From assembly GCA_016235495.1 (NCBI GenBank), contig JACRKH010000014.1:1-42902 (forward strand): a DNA stretch of 42,902 nt. The letters are read 5' to 3'. Origin of the DNA: Candidatus Woesearchaeota archaeon (GTDB taxonomy: Archaea > Nanobdellota > Nanobdellia > SCGC-AAA011-G17 > GW2011-AR17). The position numbers and the translations under genes were made by a program. Positions 27,865 to 37,366 of this stretch are shown in pieces. Numbering within the stretch: position 1 is the first letter of the stretch; the number at the start of each line of letters is the position of its first letter. The notes under the pieces are model-generated. The model searched no databases and was not told where the DNA came from. It saw only the letters and a program-made list of their open reading frames with translations.

Positions 27865-28374
27865 GTTTTCTAATTTATTTATATTCTCTTTTGTTTTCTT
27901 TAATCTTTTGTTTGCTTCTCTTACTAGGAGAGTAATATATTCCTTAGAGAGTTCTTTTGTCAATATTGTTTCCATTCTTCCTGTTTCATTTATTTCTATT
28001 GTCCAGTTTCTAAAAGAAATTAATGCAGCTTTTTTGAAGCCATTTGCTTGCAAGCATTTGAGGAGCTCTTCTGCTTCTTCTTTATTTTTACATTGGATAT
28101 GAATAATTAATGGTTCAAAGAAAAAACGAAGTGCTCCCTGCTTTTGAAGAATTCTATATATTTGTGCTGCTGAAGCTTTTGTATGTGTTTTGTAGAGCCA
28201 TTGTACCTCTCCTTTTTCTCCACCTTTGAGTAAAGTTATTCTTCCTGAACAAGAAGATGTGGTTGTATATTTTTGATTTATTCTTTTTAGTAAGGGAATT
28301 ATGTCTTCGTCTCTAAATCCCTGAGGAGATTTGTCGAGTTTATTCTTCTGCAAGATTGTGGCTTTCGATTCCAT
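27850..28374 (-). CDS. taw3: tRNA wybutosine-synthesizing protein Taw3/TYW3
   Basis: INQKYTTTSSCSGRI motif and TYW3-like pattern. Confidence 0.88.
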   Translation of the reverse strand: MESKATILQKNKLDKSPQGFRDEDIIPLLKRINQKYTTTSSCSGRITLLKGGEKGEVQWLYKTHTKASAAQIYRILQKQGALRFFFEPLIIHIQCKNKEEAEELLKCLQANGFKKAALISFRNWTIEINETGRMETILTKELSKEYITLLVREANKRLKKTKENINKLENLFTF

Positions 28375-28969
28375 GGAGATGTTTTGTGCAGTTTAAGAGA
28401 TGCACAGTATGTTTTTTTGTGTCTTCTATCTTTACAATAGTTATTGCTGCATTTTGAGGGCGATGTTTGTCATATTCTTCCCAAGTAATGGGTTTATCTA
28501 AGAGGTGGAGAAGGAGTGCTCCTAAGACAGCACCATGCGCAACTATCAAAACAGTTTTTCCTTTATGTTTTTCTACAAGTTTGTTATAAAAATTAATAAT
28601 TCTTTTCTGTGCTCCCAAAAATGATTCCCCTCCAAATGGTTTTATTCCGTGAAATCTGTTAAATATTTGTTCTTTGCTGAGAAGTCTTGGCTTGTTTGAT
28701 TTGCCTTCAAATATCCCTGCATGTTTTTCTCTGAGTTCTTTTGTTTTTTCTAAAGGGATGTGATGGTATTTCAGAATCTCTTCTGCAGTTTCTATGGCTC
28801 TGGTGAGGTCGCTGGAGTAGGCATAGTCAATGTGATGCTCTTTCAATCTTTCTGCAATTTTCTTTGCTTGCTTTTTTCCTAATGGGGTAAGATGGCTTTC
28901 TGAGTGGCCTTGCACAATTCCGTTCTTGTTTGCATCGGTCTGTGCATGACGGACGATGATGAGTTCCAT
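28340..28969 (-). CDS. histidine phosphatase (phosphoglycerate mutase-like) family protein
   Basis: MELIIVRHAQTDANKNGIVQG RHG motif; second catalytic His in VLIVAHGAVLGALL. Confidence 0.93.
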   Translation of the reverse strand: MELIIVRHAQTDANKNGIVQGHSESHLTPLGKKQAKKIAERLKEHHIDYAYSSDLTRAIETAEEILKYHHIPLEKTKELREKHAGIFEGKSNKPRLLSKEQIFNRFHGIKPFGGESFLGAQKRIINFYNKLVEKHKGKTVLIVAHGAVLGALLLHLLDKPITWEEYDKHRPQNAAITIVKIEDTKKHTVHLLNCTKHLHGIESHNLAEE

Positions 28970-28992
28970 GTTGTTAAAAGGAGAATGAGTGT

Positions 28993-29418
28993 TTATAAAT
29001 GTTTTTTAATTTTATTGATATTATCCATAGTAATCCATGCTGCCATCATGCCATAGCCTTTCTTGTTGACCTGAAAAGCTTTTATTTTGTTTACCTCTTT
29101 GAGAAAAATAAGTGTGATATACTTGTAGTTTGTATAATGGTCTATGTTTCTATCTTCCAAGCAAATAGCATCAGCATAGTTGCCTAGAATCTCTTTATAT
29201 TTTTCTCGTGTTATATCGGAAAAGAAGAGTACTTTGTCCACTGTCGCTTTTGCAGTGACTGGTTCTCCAGAGTCTTTGAAGTAGACAATGTCTCCTGCTT
29301 TGATGTTTCCATAAGGAGTTTTTTTATGTTTGTACCAGCGAGACTCTATTGTCTTTTCTCCAGAAAGAATCTTTGGAAGGAGTTTTCTTTTTTTATCAAG
29401 AATTGCAAGATGTTCCAC
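28993..29418 (-). CDS. ASCH/PUA-like domain protein
   Basis: LPKILSGEKTIESRWYKHKKTPYGNIKAGDIVYFKDSGEPVTAKATVDKV. Confidence 0.75.
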   Translation of the reverse strand: MEHLAILDKKRKLLPKILSGEKTIESRWYKHKKTPYGNIKAGDIVYFKDSGEPVTAKATVDKVLFFSDITREKYKEILGNYADAICLEDRNIDHYTNYKYITLIFLKEVNKIKAFQVNKKGYGMMAAWITMDNINKIKKHL

Positions 29419-29494
29419 ACTGATTCTTTATTGTTTTTCTTTATATATATTCTTCTCTCTGAATGTTTATAATCCTTCCTTCTGTCAAAAGAGT

Positions 29495-31204
29495 ATGCTG
29501 ACAAAAAGATTGGTTTCCCCTGGCGCCGAAAAGTGGCTCGGTGGTGCACGATATATTGATGGAAGCGGTTCTCTTGATTCTCATGATTTTGGAACAAGAA
29601 CAGGCTCTTTAGAACTTGTGGATTATATGGGCGGGGATGAAAGTGTCATCCGTGTTGCCACTGCTGGGCATGGAACTGGAATTTTCCCCGAAAAGCCAAA
29701 TGATGATGATTTTCTTCGACATCTTGTGACAAAAGGAATTAGCACACCTTTTCGTTCCGTGCAATTACAGTTCTGGATGCAAGGATCAATAGAAACAGCA
29801 TTGACTTTTGTCTATGACACCAGAGTGAGTGTGAATGAGTATTCTGGAAGATATTCTGTTATGGTTGATAGCTCTTACCTCCCTTCTGTTGAAAGAATTG
29901 CTGCACAACTTCACGGCTCTTCTCTGGAAGGAAAAGAAAATATCATTCATTCTATTCTGCGTAAACAGAGGGAAGTTACTTATGATGATTATAGGAAACT
30001 TATGGATCTTGATCTCACCCGTGAACTTGCACGTATTGGCTTAGGCACGGATAATGATACTAAATTTTATTGGAAGATTGATCTTCCTACTCTTGCTTCC
30101 TTTGTGGAGACGCAGAGAAGATTGCTTGACACCCATAGTATTACCAGAGATTTTGTAGAATATGTTGCAAAGATTGCTGAAGATGCTGCACCACTGGCAT
30201 GGAAAGCGCTTCTTTCTTCTCCTAAAAAAATTTCTCTGACTCTGCCTTCAGATGAATCTATTGTTGATCCCCCTCTTAGCCCTGCAGGATGGAAAGCACG
30301 GGAAACAAGAAGAGTTGTTGTTCCAGAGCTTGAAGAGATTCTTTTTGTTGAACGGGCATATCTTGATCATGGTGCTTTTCAAGTTGTGGATTACCTTGGA
30401 GATGATGGCACTTCTGCAAATGCTGCACGTGCAAGCTATGGTCAAGGAACAAAGAAAGTACAAGAAAATAGAGGACTCGTGCGGGCTCTTGTGCGGGATT
30501 TGCATACTTCTCCTATAGAAATGACGAGCCTTGCTTTTGAAGCGAAGACTCCTGTGTTTGTGAGTCCGAGGCAGGCTGCGCGGCATAGAACTTTGCCTAG
30601 TCACCAGTTCATGGGATATACTCCTTTGGGAAGTCAGTTTTTTGTTCCTCCTGAAAATCAACTTCGTTACCAAGATCGAATGAACAGACAGGGAAGAGGA
30701 AAAGATATGGATCCTGAGGATAAAATGAACGCACAAAGTCTTCTTCGAAAAACTTTTTCTGAAGAATTGGGAACTGTTGCCCAACTCAAAGAAATGGGTG
30801 TGCCAGAAGGGCTTATTCGCTCTCTTAAAGGTGTAGGATTTTATACGCGGGGATGGCGATGCGGTGATGGGCATAACATTGCACATTTCTTAGGGCTGCG
30901 ACTGGATGTACATGCGCAAAAAGAAATTCGTGACTATGCTGCACTCATTGCTGATGCCTATCGAAGACATATTCCCAGTGCTTATGATGCCTTTGTTGAT
31001 TATCAAATGGAAGGCATGCGCTTGAGCAGAATGGAAGTGGGAGATTTACAAGGAAGAGTTGATTTCTCAGGGATTGATCCTGAAAATATTGATATATTTA
31101 GAAATGCAGAGTTTGTACGAAGAGATAAAAATGGAAAGGAATTGTTAAGTTTGGATGGGCAAGGTTATCAGAAAAAGTTGAGGAGATTGAAAAATGGTGC
31201 ATAA
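29495..31204 (+). CDS. thyX: internally duplicated flavin-dependent thymidylate synthase (ThyX) family protein
   Basis: Two ThyX-like halves: ...FVYDTRVSVNEYSGRYS... and ...PRQAARHRTLPSHQFMGYTPLGSQF...; C-terminal CGDGHNIAHFLGLRLDVHAQKEIRDYA. Confidence 0.88.
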   Translation: MLTKRLVSPGAEKWLGGARYIDGSGSLDSHDFGTRTGSLELVDYMGGDESVIRVATAGHGTGIFPEKPNDDDFLRHLVTKGISTPFRSVQLQFWMQGSIETALTFVYDTRVSVNEYSGRYSVMVDSSYLPSVERIAAQLHGSSLEGKENIIHSILRKQREVTYDDYRKLMDLDLTRELARIGLGTDNDTKFYWKIDLPTLASFVETQRRLLDTHSITRDFVEYVAKIAEDAAPLAWKALLSSPKKISLTLPSDESIVDPPLSPAGWKARETRRVVVPELEEILFVERAYLDHGAFQVVDYLGDDGTSANAARASYGQGTKKVQENRGLVRALVRDLHTSPIEMTSLAFEAKTPVFVSPRQAARHRTLPSHQFMGYTPLGSQFFVPPENQLRYQDRMNRQGRGKDMDPEDKMNAQSLLRKTFSEELGTVAQLKEMGVPEGLIRSLKGVGFYTRGWRCGDGHNIAHFLGLRLDVHAQKEIRDYAALIADAYRRHIPSAYDAFVDYQMEGMRLSRMEVGDLQGRVDFSGIDPENIDIFRNAEFVRRDKNGKELLSLDGQGYQKKLRRLKNGA

Positions 31205-31961
31205 GCTTCCTGGAACTTTTACTGTTATTGATGGGCTTGATGGTGTAGGGAAAGGTGTTGTTATTGATGCAATTGTCAAAGGCTTGAAGGAAAGAGGCGC
31301 TAGAGTTTTTTCTTTGGATCAATGGTGGGGAGCTTATTCCTATCATCCAGACTTTCAGAATCTTGGTTATGCCTATAAAAATTTAGAAAGTTTTGATGTG
31401 CTTGTTTCTTCAGAGCCGACACATGCTCAGATTGGGATGGCTCTTCGCGAAGAAGTTATTAAAAATAATGGAAGACAGTATTCTGCACGTATGACTGCTG
31501 AATTGTATGCTGCAGACAGAATGATTCTCCATAAGAGAGTTTTACTGCCTGCACTTGCCGCTGGAAAACATGTTGTTCAATCCAGAAGTGTCTCTACTTC
31601 CCTTGTGTATCAATCCACGCAAGAGACTCTTCCCGGAGAAGAGCCTTTGAGTATGGAAGATATTATGAGAATGGAAGGCAATGCTTTTTGCTTGGAGAAT
31701 GGCCCGAACCTTTTGATTATTCCTACAATCAATAATGTTGAAGAAGTTATGAGGCGACTTCAAGGAAGAGAAAAACAGGATGATGCTGTTTTTGAAAGTT
31801 TAGCTTTTCAAACAAAGATAAAACCTCTTTATGAAAGTAGGGGTTTACTGAGAATTTTCCAAGAGAGAGGGACTGCTGTGAAGTATATTGATGCAGGAAT
31901 TTCTGTTGAAGAAAGCAGAAGACAGGCTGTTGAAGTCTATAGAGGATTCTTTCAATTTTAG
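31194..31961 (+). CDS. tmk: thymidylate kinase
   Basis: FTVIDGLDGVGKGVVIDAIVKGLKERG P-loop; AADR..H; overlaps thyX end. Confidence 0.85.
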   Translation: MVHKLPGTFTVIDGLDGVGKGVVIDAIVKGLKERGARVFSLDQWWGAYSYHPDFQNLGYAYKNLESFDVLVSSEPTHAQIGMALREEVIKNNGRQYSARMTAELYAADRMILHKRVLLPALAAGKHVVQSRSVSTSLVYQSTQETLPGEEPLSMEDIMRMEGNAFCLENGPNLLIIPTINNVEEVMRRLQGREKQDDAVFESLAFQTKIKPLYESRGLLRIFQERGTAVKYIDAGISVEESRRQAVEVYRGFFQF

Positions 31962-31996
31962 GAAGTTTTAAAAGTAAAAAAGAGATTTCTGAGCTT

Positions 31997-32251
31997 ATGG
32001 CAAGATTAGTATTTGATGGAAAAGAAGTTGAAGTTAAAGATGGTGATAGAATGAAGGAGTATGCTCGAGAACTGGGCGTGCCATTTGGCTGCGAACATGG
32101 GGTCTGCGGGACTTGCAAGATAGATATTCTCTCCGGTGCAGAGAACTTAAATGCATTGAATCAGGAAGAGGATGATATGGGCAGGGATAGGACGCACCGA
32201 TTGGCGTGTCAGTGCAAAATTCTTTGTGGGAATGTGGAGATTTCTTTCTGA
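31997..32251 (+). CDS. [2Fe-2S] plant-type ferredoxin
   Basis: GVPFGCEHGVCGTCKIDILSG...RLACQCKI (CX4CX2C...C). Confidence 0.9.
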   Translation: MARLVFDGKEVEVKDGDRMKEYARELGVPFGCEHGVCGTCKIDILSGAENLNALNQEEDDMGRDRTHRLACQCKILCGNVEISF

Positions 32252-32308
32252 AAGATTTTCGGATTTTTCTCAGAAATATTTATAAATGAGTGATACTTAT
32301 GTCTCACT

Positions 32309-32518
32309 ATGGCAGAAGAACTTATAGTAAAGAAGTGGGGCAATTCTTTGGCAGTGATTATTCCTAATGAAGTCATTGTGCAAAGACATATTAAAGCAAA
32401 TCAAAAAATTCTTATTGATTTTGGAACAAAAGTTGATTTAGGTTCCATATTTGGAACATTTAAGACGAAGAAAACTGCACAGGAACTTAAGGATTTTGCA
32501 AGGGAAGGATGGTTTTAA
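32309..32518 (+). CDS. vapB: AbrB-like antitoxin (VapB-type)
   Basis: VKKWGNSLAVIIPNEVIVQRHIKANQKILIDF; adjacent PIN toxin; tttata at 32279, 30 nt before ATG. Confidence 0.8.
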   Translation: MAEELIVKKWGNSLAVIIPNEVIVQRHIKANQKILIDFGTKVDLGSIFGTFKTKKTAQELKDFAREGWF

Positions 32519-32883
32519 AAACTTATTTCTTTGATACTTATGCCCTTATTGAGGTTATTAAGGGCTCCAAGAATTATAGAGAGTTCTCTACATTTACGAG
32601 CATGGTTATAACAAAGTTGCAGCTTATGGAACTTTATTATAGTGTTTTATGTGAATCTGGAAAAGAGAGAGCTGATTTTTATTATGATTTCTTTTCTCCA
32701 AGCAGTATTGTGATAAAAGATGAAACTATTAAGAATGCAATGCTTTTTCGTTCTCAACATAAAAAGAGAAGGCTTTCTTATGTAGACTGTTTGGGTTATA
32801 TCTTTGCCCTGGAAAAAGGTATTCCTTTTCTTACTGGTGATAAAGAATTTGAGCAATTCCCAAATGTTTGTTTTGTGAAATGA
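32509..32883 (+). CDS. vapC: PIN-domain ribonuclease toxin (VapC-type)
   Basis: YFFDTYALIEVIKG, YVDCLGYIFALEKGIPFLTGDKEF acidic residues. Confidence 0.85.
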   Translation: MVLKTYFFDTYALIEVIKGSKNYREFSTFTSMVITKLQLMELYYSVLCESGKERADFYYDFFSPSSIVIKDETIKNAMLFRSQHKKRRLSYVDCLGYIFALEKGIPFLTGDKEFEQFPNVCFVK

Positions 32884-33043
32884 TCAGAATCTCAAATAAA
32901 TCCTACCATGATTCGATAAGTAATAACACACCAGAAGATATTTCTACCAATGGTTTTAATTGAAGAAAGGCTTCTTTATCTGCACTATGAAGAAATATGA
33001 ATACTCTCATTTGTTCTTGGAATGTTCTTTGCATTAATAAATC

Positions 33044-34276
33044 TTAACTCAATTCCAACATGAGTCTGTTTGGATCTTCCAGATATTCTTTTATTTTATT
33101 CACAAACAAAGCGGCATGTGCACCATCGAGAATTCTGTGGTCGAAAGCAAGGCTAACTGGAAGAACTTTTCTAACCATTATTTTTCCATTTACCACCAAA
33201 GGTTTTTCATATATTCTTCCCAGTGCAAGGATTGCTGCTTCCCCCATGTTGAGCATAGGCGTTGCGAAGATACCTCCTAAAGAACCAATATTTGTTATAG
33301 TAAATGTACTGCCTTTCAAGTCCATGAGATCTATTGTTCTCTGCTTTGCTTTCTCAGAAAGGCTTTCAATATCTTTTGCAATATCTATCAAAGATTTCTT
33401 GTCTGCACCTTTTATGACGGGAACAATCAATCCATCGCTGGTTGCAACAGCAATGCCAATGTTGTAATATTTCTTTAAGAGTATTTGATCTTCTTCTAAT
33501 GAAGAGTTCAAGATAGGATTTACTTTTAATGATGCTATCACTGCTTTCACAATGTAAGGCAGGAATGTCAGCTTTACATCTTTTATTTTTGTTTTTTCCT
33601 TTTCACGAATTGCCCACAACTTTGTCACATCCATCTCATCCATATGTGTGACGATAGGTATCTTCGCTTGAGCTTCCATATTTTCTTTTATTGTTTTTCT
33701 TAAACCTTGCAATGGAACGTGATCTATGTAGCCCCACATATCATATTTCTTTGTGACTAGGATTTTCTTTACATTTTCTGCGGTTTTTTCCCCTAGATCA
33801 CTAAGAAGAATTTCCCCATTTTTTCCAGAGCCTTGTATTTTTGTTAAATCAATATCTTTATCTTTTGCCAATTTTCTTACTGAAGGAAGGGCTTTGATTT
33901 CTTTTTCTGACGAGGATATCTTCTTGCTTATTGGTTCTTTCATCACTTCTGTTGCTTCTTCTAATTCCCCGACGACAGATTGTCCTTTCTTTACTGGAAC
34001 TTTTTCTATTTTCTGAATTTCTTTCTTCGAAACTTTTTCCCCTTCTTCTCCAATGTCCACCAAAGCTTCTCCTACTTTTACTATCTGTCCTGCAGGGGCA
34101 TAAATTCTCAGAATTTTTCCAGAACGAGGAGCAGGAATGTCTGCAACTGCTTTATCTGTTTCTATCTTTGCAAGGACTTGATCTTCTTTAACCATATCTC
34201 CTTCTTTCACTAACCATGAAACAATATGCCCTTCTTGGATACCTTCACCCACATCAGGAAATTTGAATGTAAACAT
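33044..34276 (-). CDS. 2-oxoacid dehydrogenase complex E2 (dihydrolipoyl acyltransferase)
   Basis: Lipoyl domain GDMVKEDQVLAKIETDKAVADIPAP, E3/E1-binding region, catalytic DHRILDGAHAALFVNKIKEYLEDP. Confidence 0.95.
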   Translation of the reverse strand: MFTFKFPDVGEGIQEGHIVSWLVKEGDMVKEDQVLAKIETDKAVADIPAPRSGKILRIYAPAGQIVKVGEALVDIGEEGEKVSKKEIQKIEKVPVKKGQSVVGELEEATEVMKEPISKKISSSEKEIKALPSVRKLAKDKDIDLTKIQGSGKNGEILLSDLGEKTAENVKKILVTKKYDMWGYIDHVPLQGLRKTIKENMEAQAKIPIVTHMDEMDVTKLWAIREKEKTKIKDVKLTFLPYIVKAVIASLKVNPILNSSLEEDQILLKKYYNIGIAVATSDGLIVPVIKGADKKSLIDIAKDIESLSEKAKQRTIDLMDLKGSTFTITNIGSLGGIFATPMLNMGEAAILALGRIYEKPLVVNGKIMVRKVLPVSLAFDHRILDGAHAALFVNKIKEYLEDPNRLMLELS

Positions 34277-35247
34277 CAGAAGTTCACCACCTTCTCTATT
34301 GCGGCAATAATTCTTTTTTCATCAATAACATAATAATCTTCCAATTTTGGCAGGGGGACTATGATATCCAAGCCTGTTATGCGTTCAATAGGGGCTTTCA
34401 ATGATAATAATGCTTCTTCATTTATGATTGCTGAAATTTCTGCAGCTAATCCTAAGGTTTTTTGCGCTTCATGAACAATTATGACTCTTCCTGTCTTTTT
34501 TACACTCGTAAGAATTGCTTCTTTGTCCAGAGGTCTTAATGTACGAAGGTCAATCAATTCTACAGAAACATGATCTTTTATTTTTTCTATTGCCTGCTCG
34601 CACTCTCTTACCATTGCACCATAGGAAATTATAGTGAGTTCTGTGCCTTCCTGCACTATGCGTGCTTTGCCTATGGGTATAGTATATTCTTTCTCAGGAA
34701 CTTCTTGTTTAATTGCACGATAAATTCTTTTTGGCTCAAAGAAAATAACTGGATCAGGGTCGCGAATTGCTGCAATGAGCAAGCCTTTTGCATCGTAAGG
34801 AGTGGAGGGCATGATTACTTTTAATCCAGGAGTATGCGCAAAGTATGCTTCAGGTGAATCACTATGATGCTCCAATGCTTTGATGCCCCCGCCGATAGGA
34901 CAGCGAATCACTAATGGTGCAGTAAATGCTCCGCGACTTCTGTTTCTGATTCTTGCAACATGATTGACAATCTGGTCAAATGCAGGAAGAATAAAGCCTT
35001 CGAACTGCATTTCTGCAACAGGCTTCCAGCCAGATGCTGCCAAACCTAAAGATGTTCCTACGATGCCTGACTCTGCTAAAGGTGTATCGAATACTCTTTT
35101 TGGATATAATTTGAGAAGACCATCTGTCACACGAAATACTCCCCCATCAACACCCACATCTTCACCTAATATAAGAACAGTTTTGTCTCTTTTCATTTCC
35201 TGCTTCAGTGCGAGGTTGATTGCCTCCACCATATTCAGAACAACCAT
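34276..35247 (-). CDS. 2-oxoacid dehydrogenase E1 component beta subunit
   Basis: MVVLNMVEAINLALKQEMKRDKTVLILGEDVGVDGGVFRVTDGL...; likely start at 35247. Confidence 0.95.
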   Translation of the reverse strand: MVVLNMVEAINLALKQEMKRDKTVLILGEDVGVDGGVFRVTDGLLKLYPKRVFDTPLAESGIVGTSLGLAASGWKPVAEMQFEGFILPAFDQIVNHVARIRNRSRGAFTAPLVIRCPIGGGIKALEHHSDSPEAYFAHTPGLKVIMPSTPYDAKGLLIAAIRDPDPVIFFEPKRIYRAIKQEVPEKEYTIPIGKARIVQEGTELTIISYGAMVRECEQAIEKIKDHVSVELIDLRTLRPLDKEAILTSVKKTGRVIIVHEAQKTLGLAAEISAIINEEALLSLKAPIERITGLDIIVPLPKLEDYYVIDEKRIIAAIEKVVNF

Positions 35248-36044
35248 TATGCTGATCTCCTTTTTGCTTCTGCATATGCGGGAGCAGGAAGCCAACATAG
35301 TCCTCTTGTCTGCGGCGCCTGCGCCTCATTTAGTATTTTGTATTCTTCTTCTAATTCTTGTATTCTTTCTTGTTCTCTTGCTGTTAAAAAACCATGCTTC
35401 CATTCTTCACCAGCGAACATATGCGCTGTGAGTATGTATCTGAGCTGTTCTTGAGAAGCAAAACTATATCTTCTAAAACCAACAAGCACATTTTTTAATT
35501 GCTCCACTGCATCTTCAGGATACAAAGAAGAATTCATAAGAGAAAGCATTGTTTTTGAATCTGGTTCTTCGTAAAGAATGAGACCTTGCTGCATTGCAAA
35601 GTGCTTCTTGACATGCTGTGCATTGCCTCCAATTTTTCTTCTGCCTACAAAAATATCATTGTTATCGACTATTGCTGAGGGTACTCCTAAGCTTGTAAGC
35701 GCTGCTGCTATTCTTCCGCAATATGTTTGATAGGTTGCTCTTAGATTAAGAGAATTTATGGGAACGAAAAGGCTGTAAGAAAATTCTGTGTCTGGGAAAT
35801 GCACGACTGCTTTTCCTCCAGTTGTCAGACGGACAATGCCAAATCCTTTCTCTCTACAGGCTTCATGATTCAGGTCGGATAATGCCTGCCCCTTCGCCAA
35901 TGAAACTGCTGGCTGCCAGTTGTGATATACTAATGTTGGGGGTGATCTTCCTGCTTCACACTCTTCAAATATTGCATGATCCATTGCTGCAATAGTAAAT
36001 GGGTTTCTCTTTTCTATTTCTATCAGGCGAAATTCCAAGTTCAC
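35247..36044 (-). CDS. lplA: lipoate-protein ligase A family
   Basis: RLTTGGKAVVHFPDTEFSYSL, DNNDIFVGRRKIGGNAQHVKK, GLILYEEP motifs. Confidence 0.9.
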   Translation of the reverse strand: MNLEFRLIEIEKRNPFTIAAMDHAIFEECEAGRSPPTLVYHNWQPAVSLAKGQALSDLNHEACREKGFGIVRLTTGGKAVVHFPDTEFSYSLFVPINSLNLRATYQTYCGRIAAALTSLGVPSAIVDNNDIFVGRRKIGGNAQHVKKHFAMQQGLILYEEPDSKTMLSLMNSSLYPEDAVEQLKNVLVGFRRYSFASQEQLRYILTAHMFAGEEWKHGFLTAREQERIQELEEEYKILNEAQAPQTRGLCWLPAPAYAEAKRRSA

Positions 36045-37063
36045 TGCGCTCCTCCGGCATAAATATATTTGAATATATCTTCTTTAGGTGCTGGTGTCAT
36101 AGATTCATATTGTTTTACTGCCTTGTCCACCATTGCTTCCACTTCTTTCTGTAATTTTTCTTCTTCTTTTGCATTCCAGATATTTTTTCTTTCCATGTAT
36201 CTTCTGAGTCTGAGCATGGGATCTTTTTTCATCCAGGATTTGACTTCTTTTTCTGAACGATATTTTTTTGCATCATCTGAAGTTGTATGATCAGACATTC
36301 TGTAGGTGTATGCTTCTATGAGGGTTGGTTTTCCCTTCCCTGCATCTCTAATTGCATCCTGTGTTGCTTTGAGCATTGCAAAGATGTCATTGCCATCCAC
36401 CTGTATACCTTTTATACCATAAGCTATTGCTTTCTGTGCGAGTGTTTCGGAAGCAGTTTGTTTTTTTACTGGAATAGAAATGGCATACTGGTTGTTTTGA
36501 CAGAGAAATATTACTGGTGCTTTGAAAACGCCTGCAAAGTTTAATGCCTCGTGGAAGTCTCCTTCACTGGTTGCACCATCACCAAAGTCTGTGAGCACGA
36601 CTGCATTTTTCTTTTGCATTTTTAATCCCCAAGCATAGCCTGTTGCATGCAAAGGCTGTTCACCAACAGTGATGCAGAGAGGAAAAACATTTACTCCTTT
36701 CTCGGGTTTTGATCCTCGCTCATCTCCACCCCAATAAGAATATAACTTTGCCATGTCAATGCCTCGAAGCAGCATTGCTCCAGATATTCTAAAAGAAGGA
36801 AAGAGCCAGTCCTGTTTTCTCAAGGCGTATGCAGAGCCTATAATTGCTGCTTCCTGCCCAAGCATGGAAGCATAAGTTCCGAGCCGGCCTGTGCGCTGCA
36901 ATTTGAGTGCCTTTGCATCAAAAACTCTTGTGATGTACATCCACTTGTATAATTCTTTTATTTGTTTTTGGGAAAGCTTTGGCATGAGGCGCCTATCTTC
37001 TTTGCCATGCTCATTAAGAACTTCTAATCGTTGTACAGTAAAAGTCTTGAGTTTTCTAATCAT
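36041..37063 (-). CDS. 2-oxoacid dehydrogenase E1 component alpha subunit
   Basis: GQEAAIIGSAYAL, TDFGDGATSEGDFHEALNFAGVFKAPVIFLCQNNQYAISIP, TYRMSDHTTSDD; start placed at MIRKLKTF. Confidence 0.94.
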   Translation of the reverse strand: MIRKLKTFTVQRLEVLNEHGKEDRRLMPKLSQKQIKELYKWMYITRVFDAKALKLQRTGRLGTYASMLGQEAAIIGSAYALRKQDWLFPSFRISGAMLLRGIDMAKLYSYWGGDERGSKPEKGVNVFPLCITVGEQPLHATGYAWGLKMQKKNAVVLTDFGDGATSEGDFHEALNFAGVFKAPVIFLCQNNQYAISIPVKKQTASETLAQKAIAYGIKGIQVDGNDIFAMLKATQDAIRDAGKGKPTLIEAYTYRMSDHTTSDDAKKYRSEKEVKSWMKKDPMLRLRRYMERKNIWNAKEEEKLQKEVEAMVDKAVKQYESMTPAPKEDIFKYIYAGGAQ

Positions 37064-37323
37064 CCTTGCGCCCACTTCTTGAGTGTTGCATAATCTACAG
37101 CACCGCAAATGGATTTTTTTGTTTTTTCATTGTAGAAAAAGGGCACACCACCACAGCCTTCTGTGTCATATTTTTCTAAAAGTGCTGCATTCTTAGAGTC
37201 GTGCCAGCATTCTAATCTTTCCACTTTGACTTTGAGTTCTTTTTCTAATTTATCTATTAATGGGAACATCTCATGACAATGCGGACACTCAGTTCCATAG
37301 AAATTTAATAGTCTGTTTGCCAT
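37060..37323 (-). CDS. thioredoxin-fold protein (CPHC)
   Basis: LLNFYGTECPHCHEMFPLIDKLEKEL, GCGGVPFFYNEKT. Confidence 0.85.
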   Translation of the reverse strand: MANRLLNFYGTECPHCHEMFPLIDKLEKELKVKVERLECWHDSKNAALLEKYDTEGCGGVPFFYNEKTKKSICGAVDYATLKKWAQG

Positions 37324-37366
37324 TCATATCACCTCTTTGAGTTATAAAGAAAAGAAGTTTATAAAG

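Noticed and set aside
30248-30886. 212-aa minus-strand ORF opposite thyX
   Set aside because: Shadow ORF with implausible composition, overlapping a well-supported gene
33060-34213. Plus-strand ORFs opposite E2
   Set aside because: Antisense shadows of a clearly recognised acyltransferase
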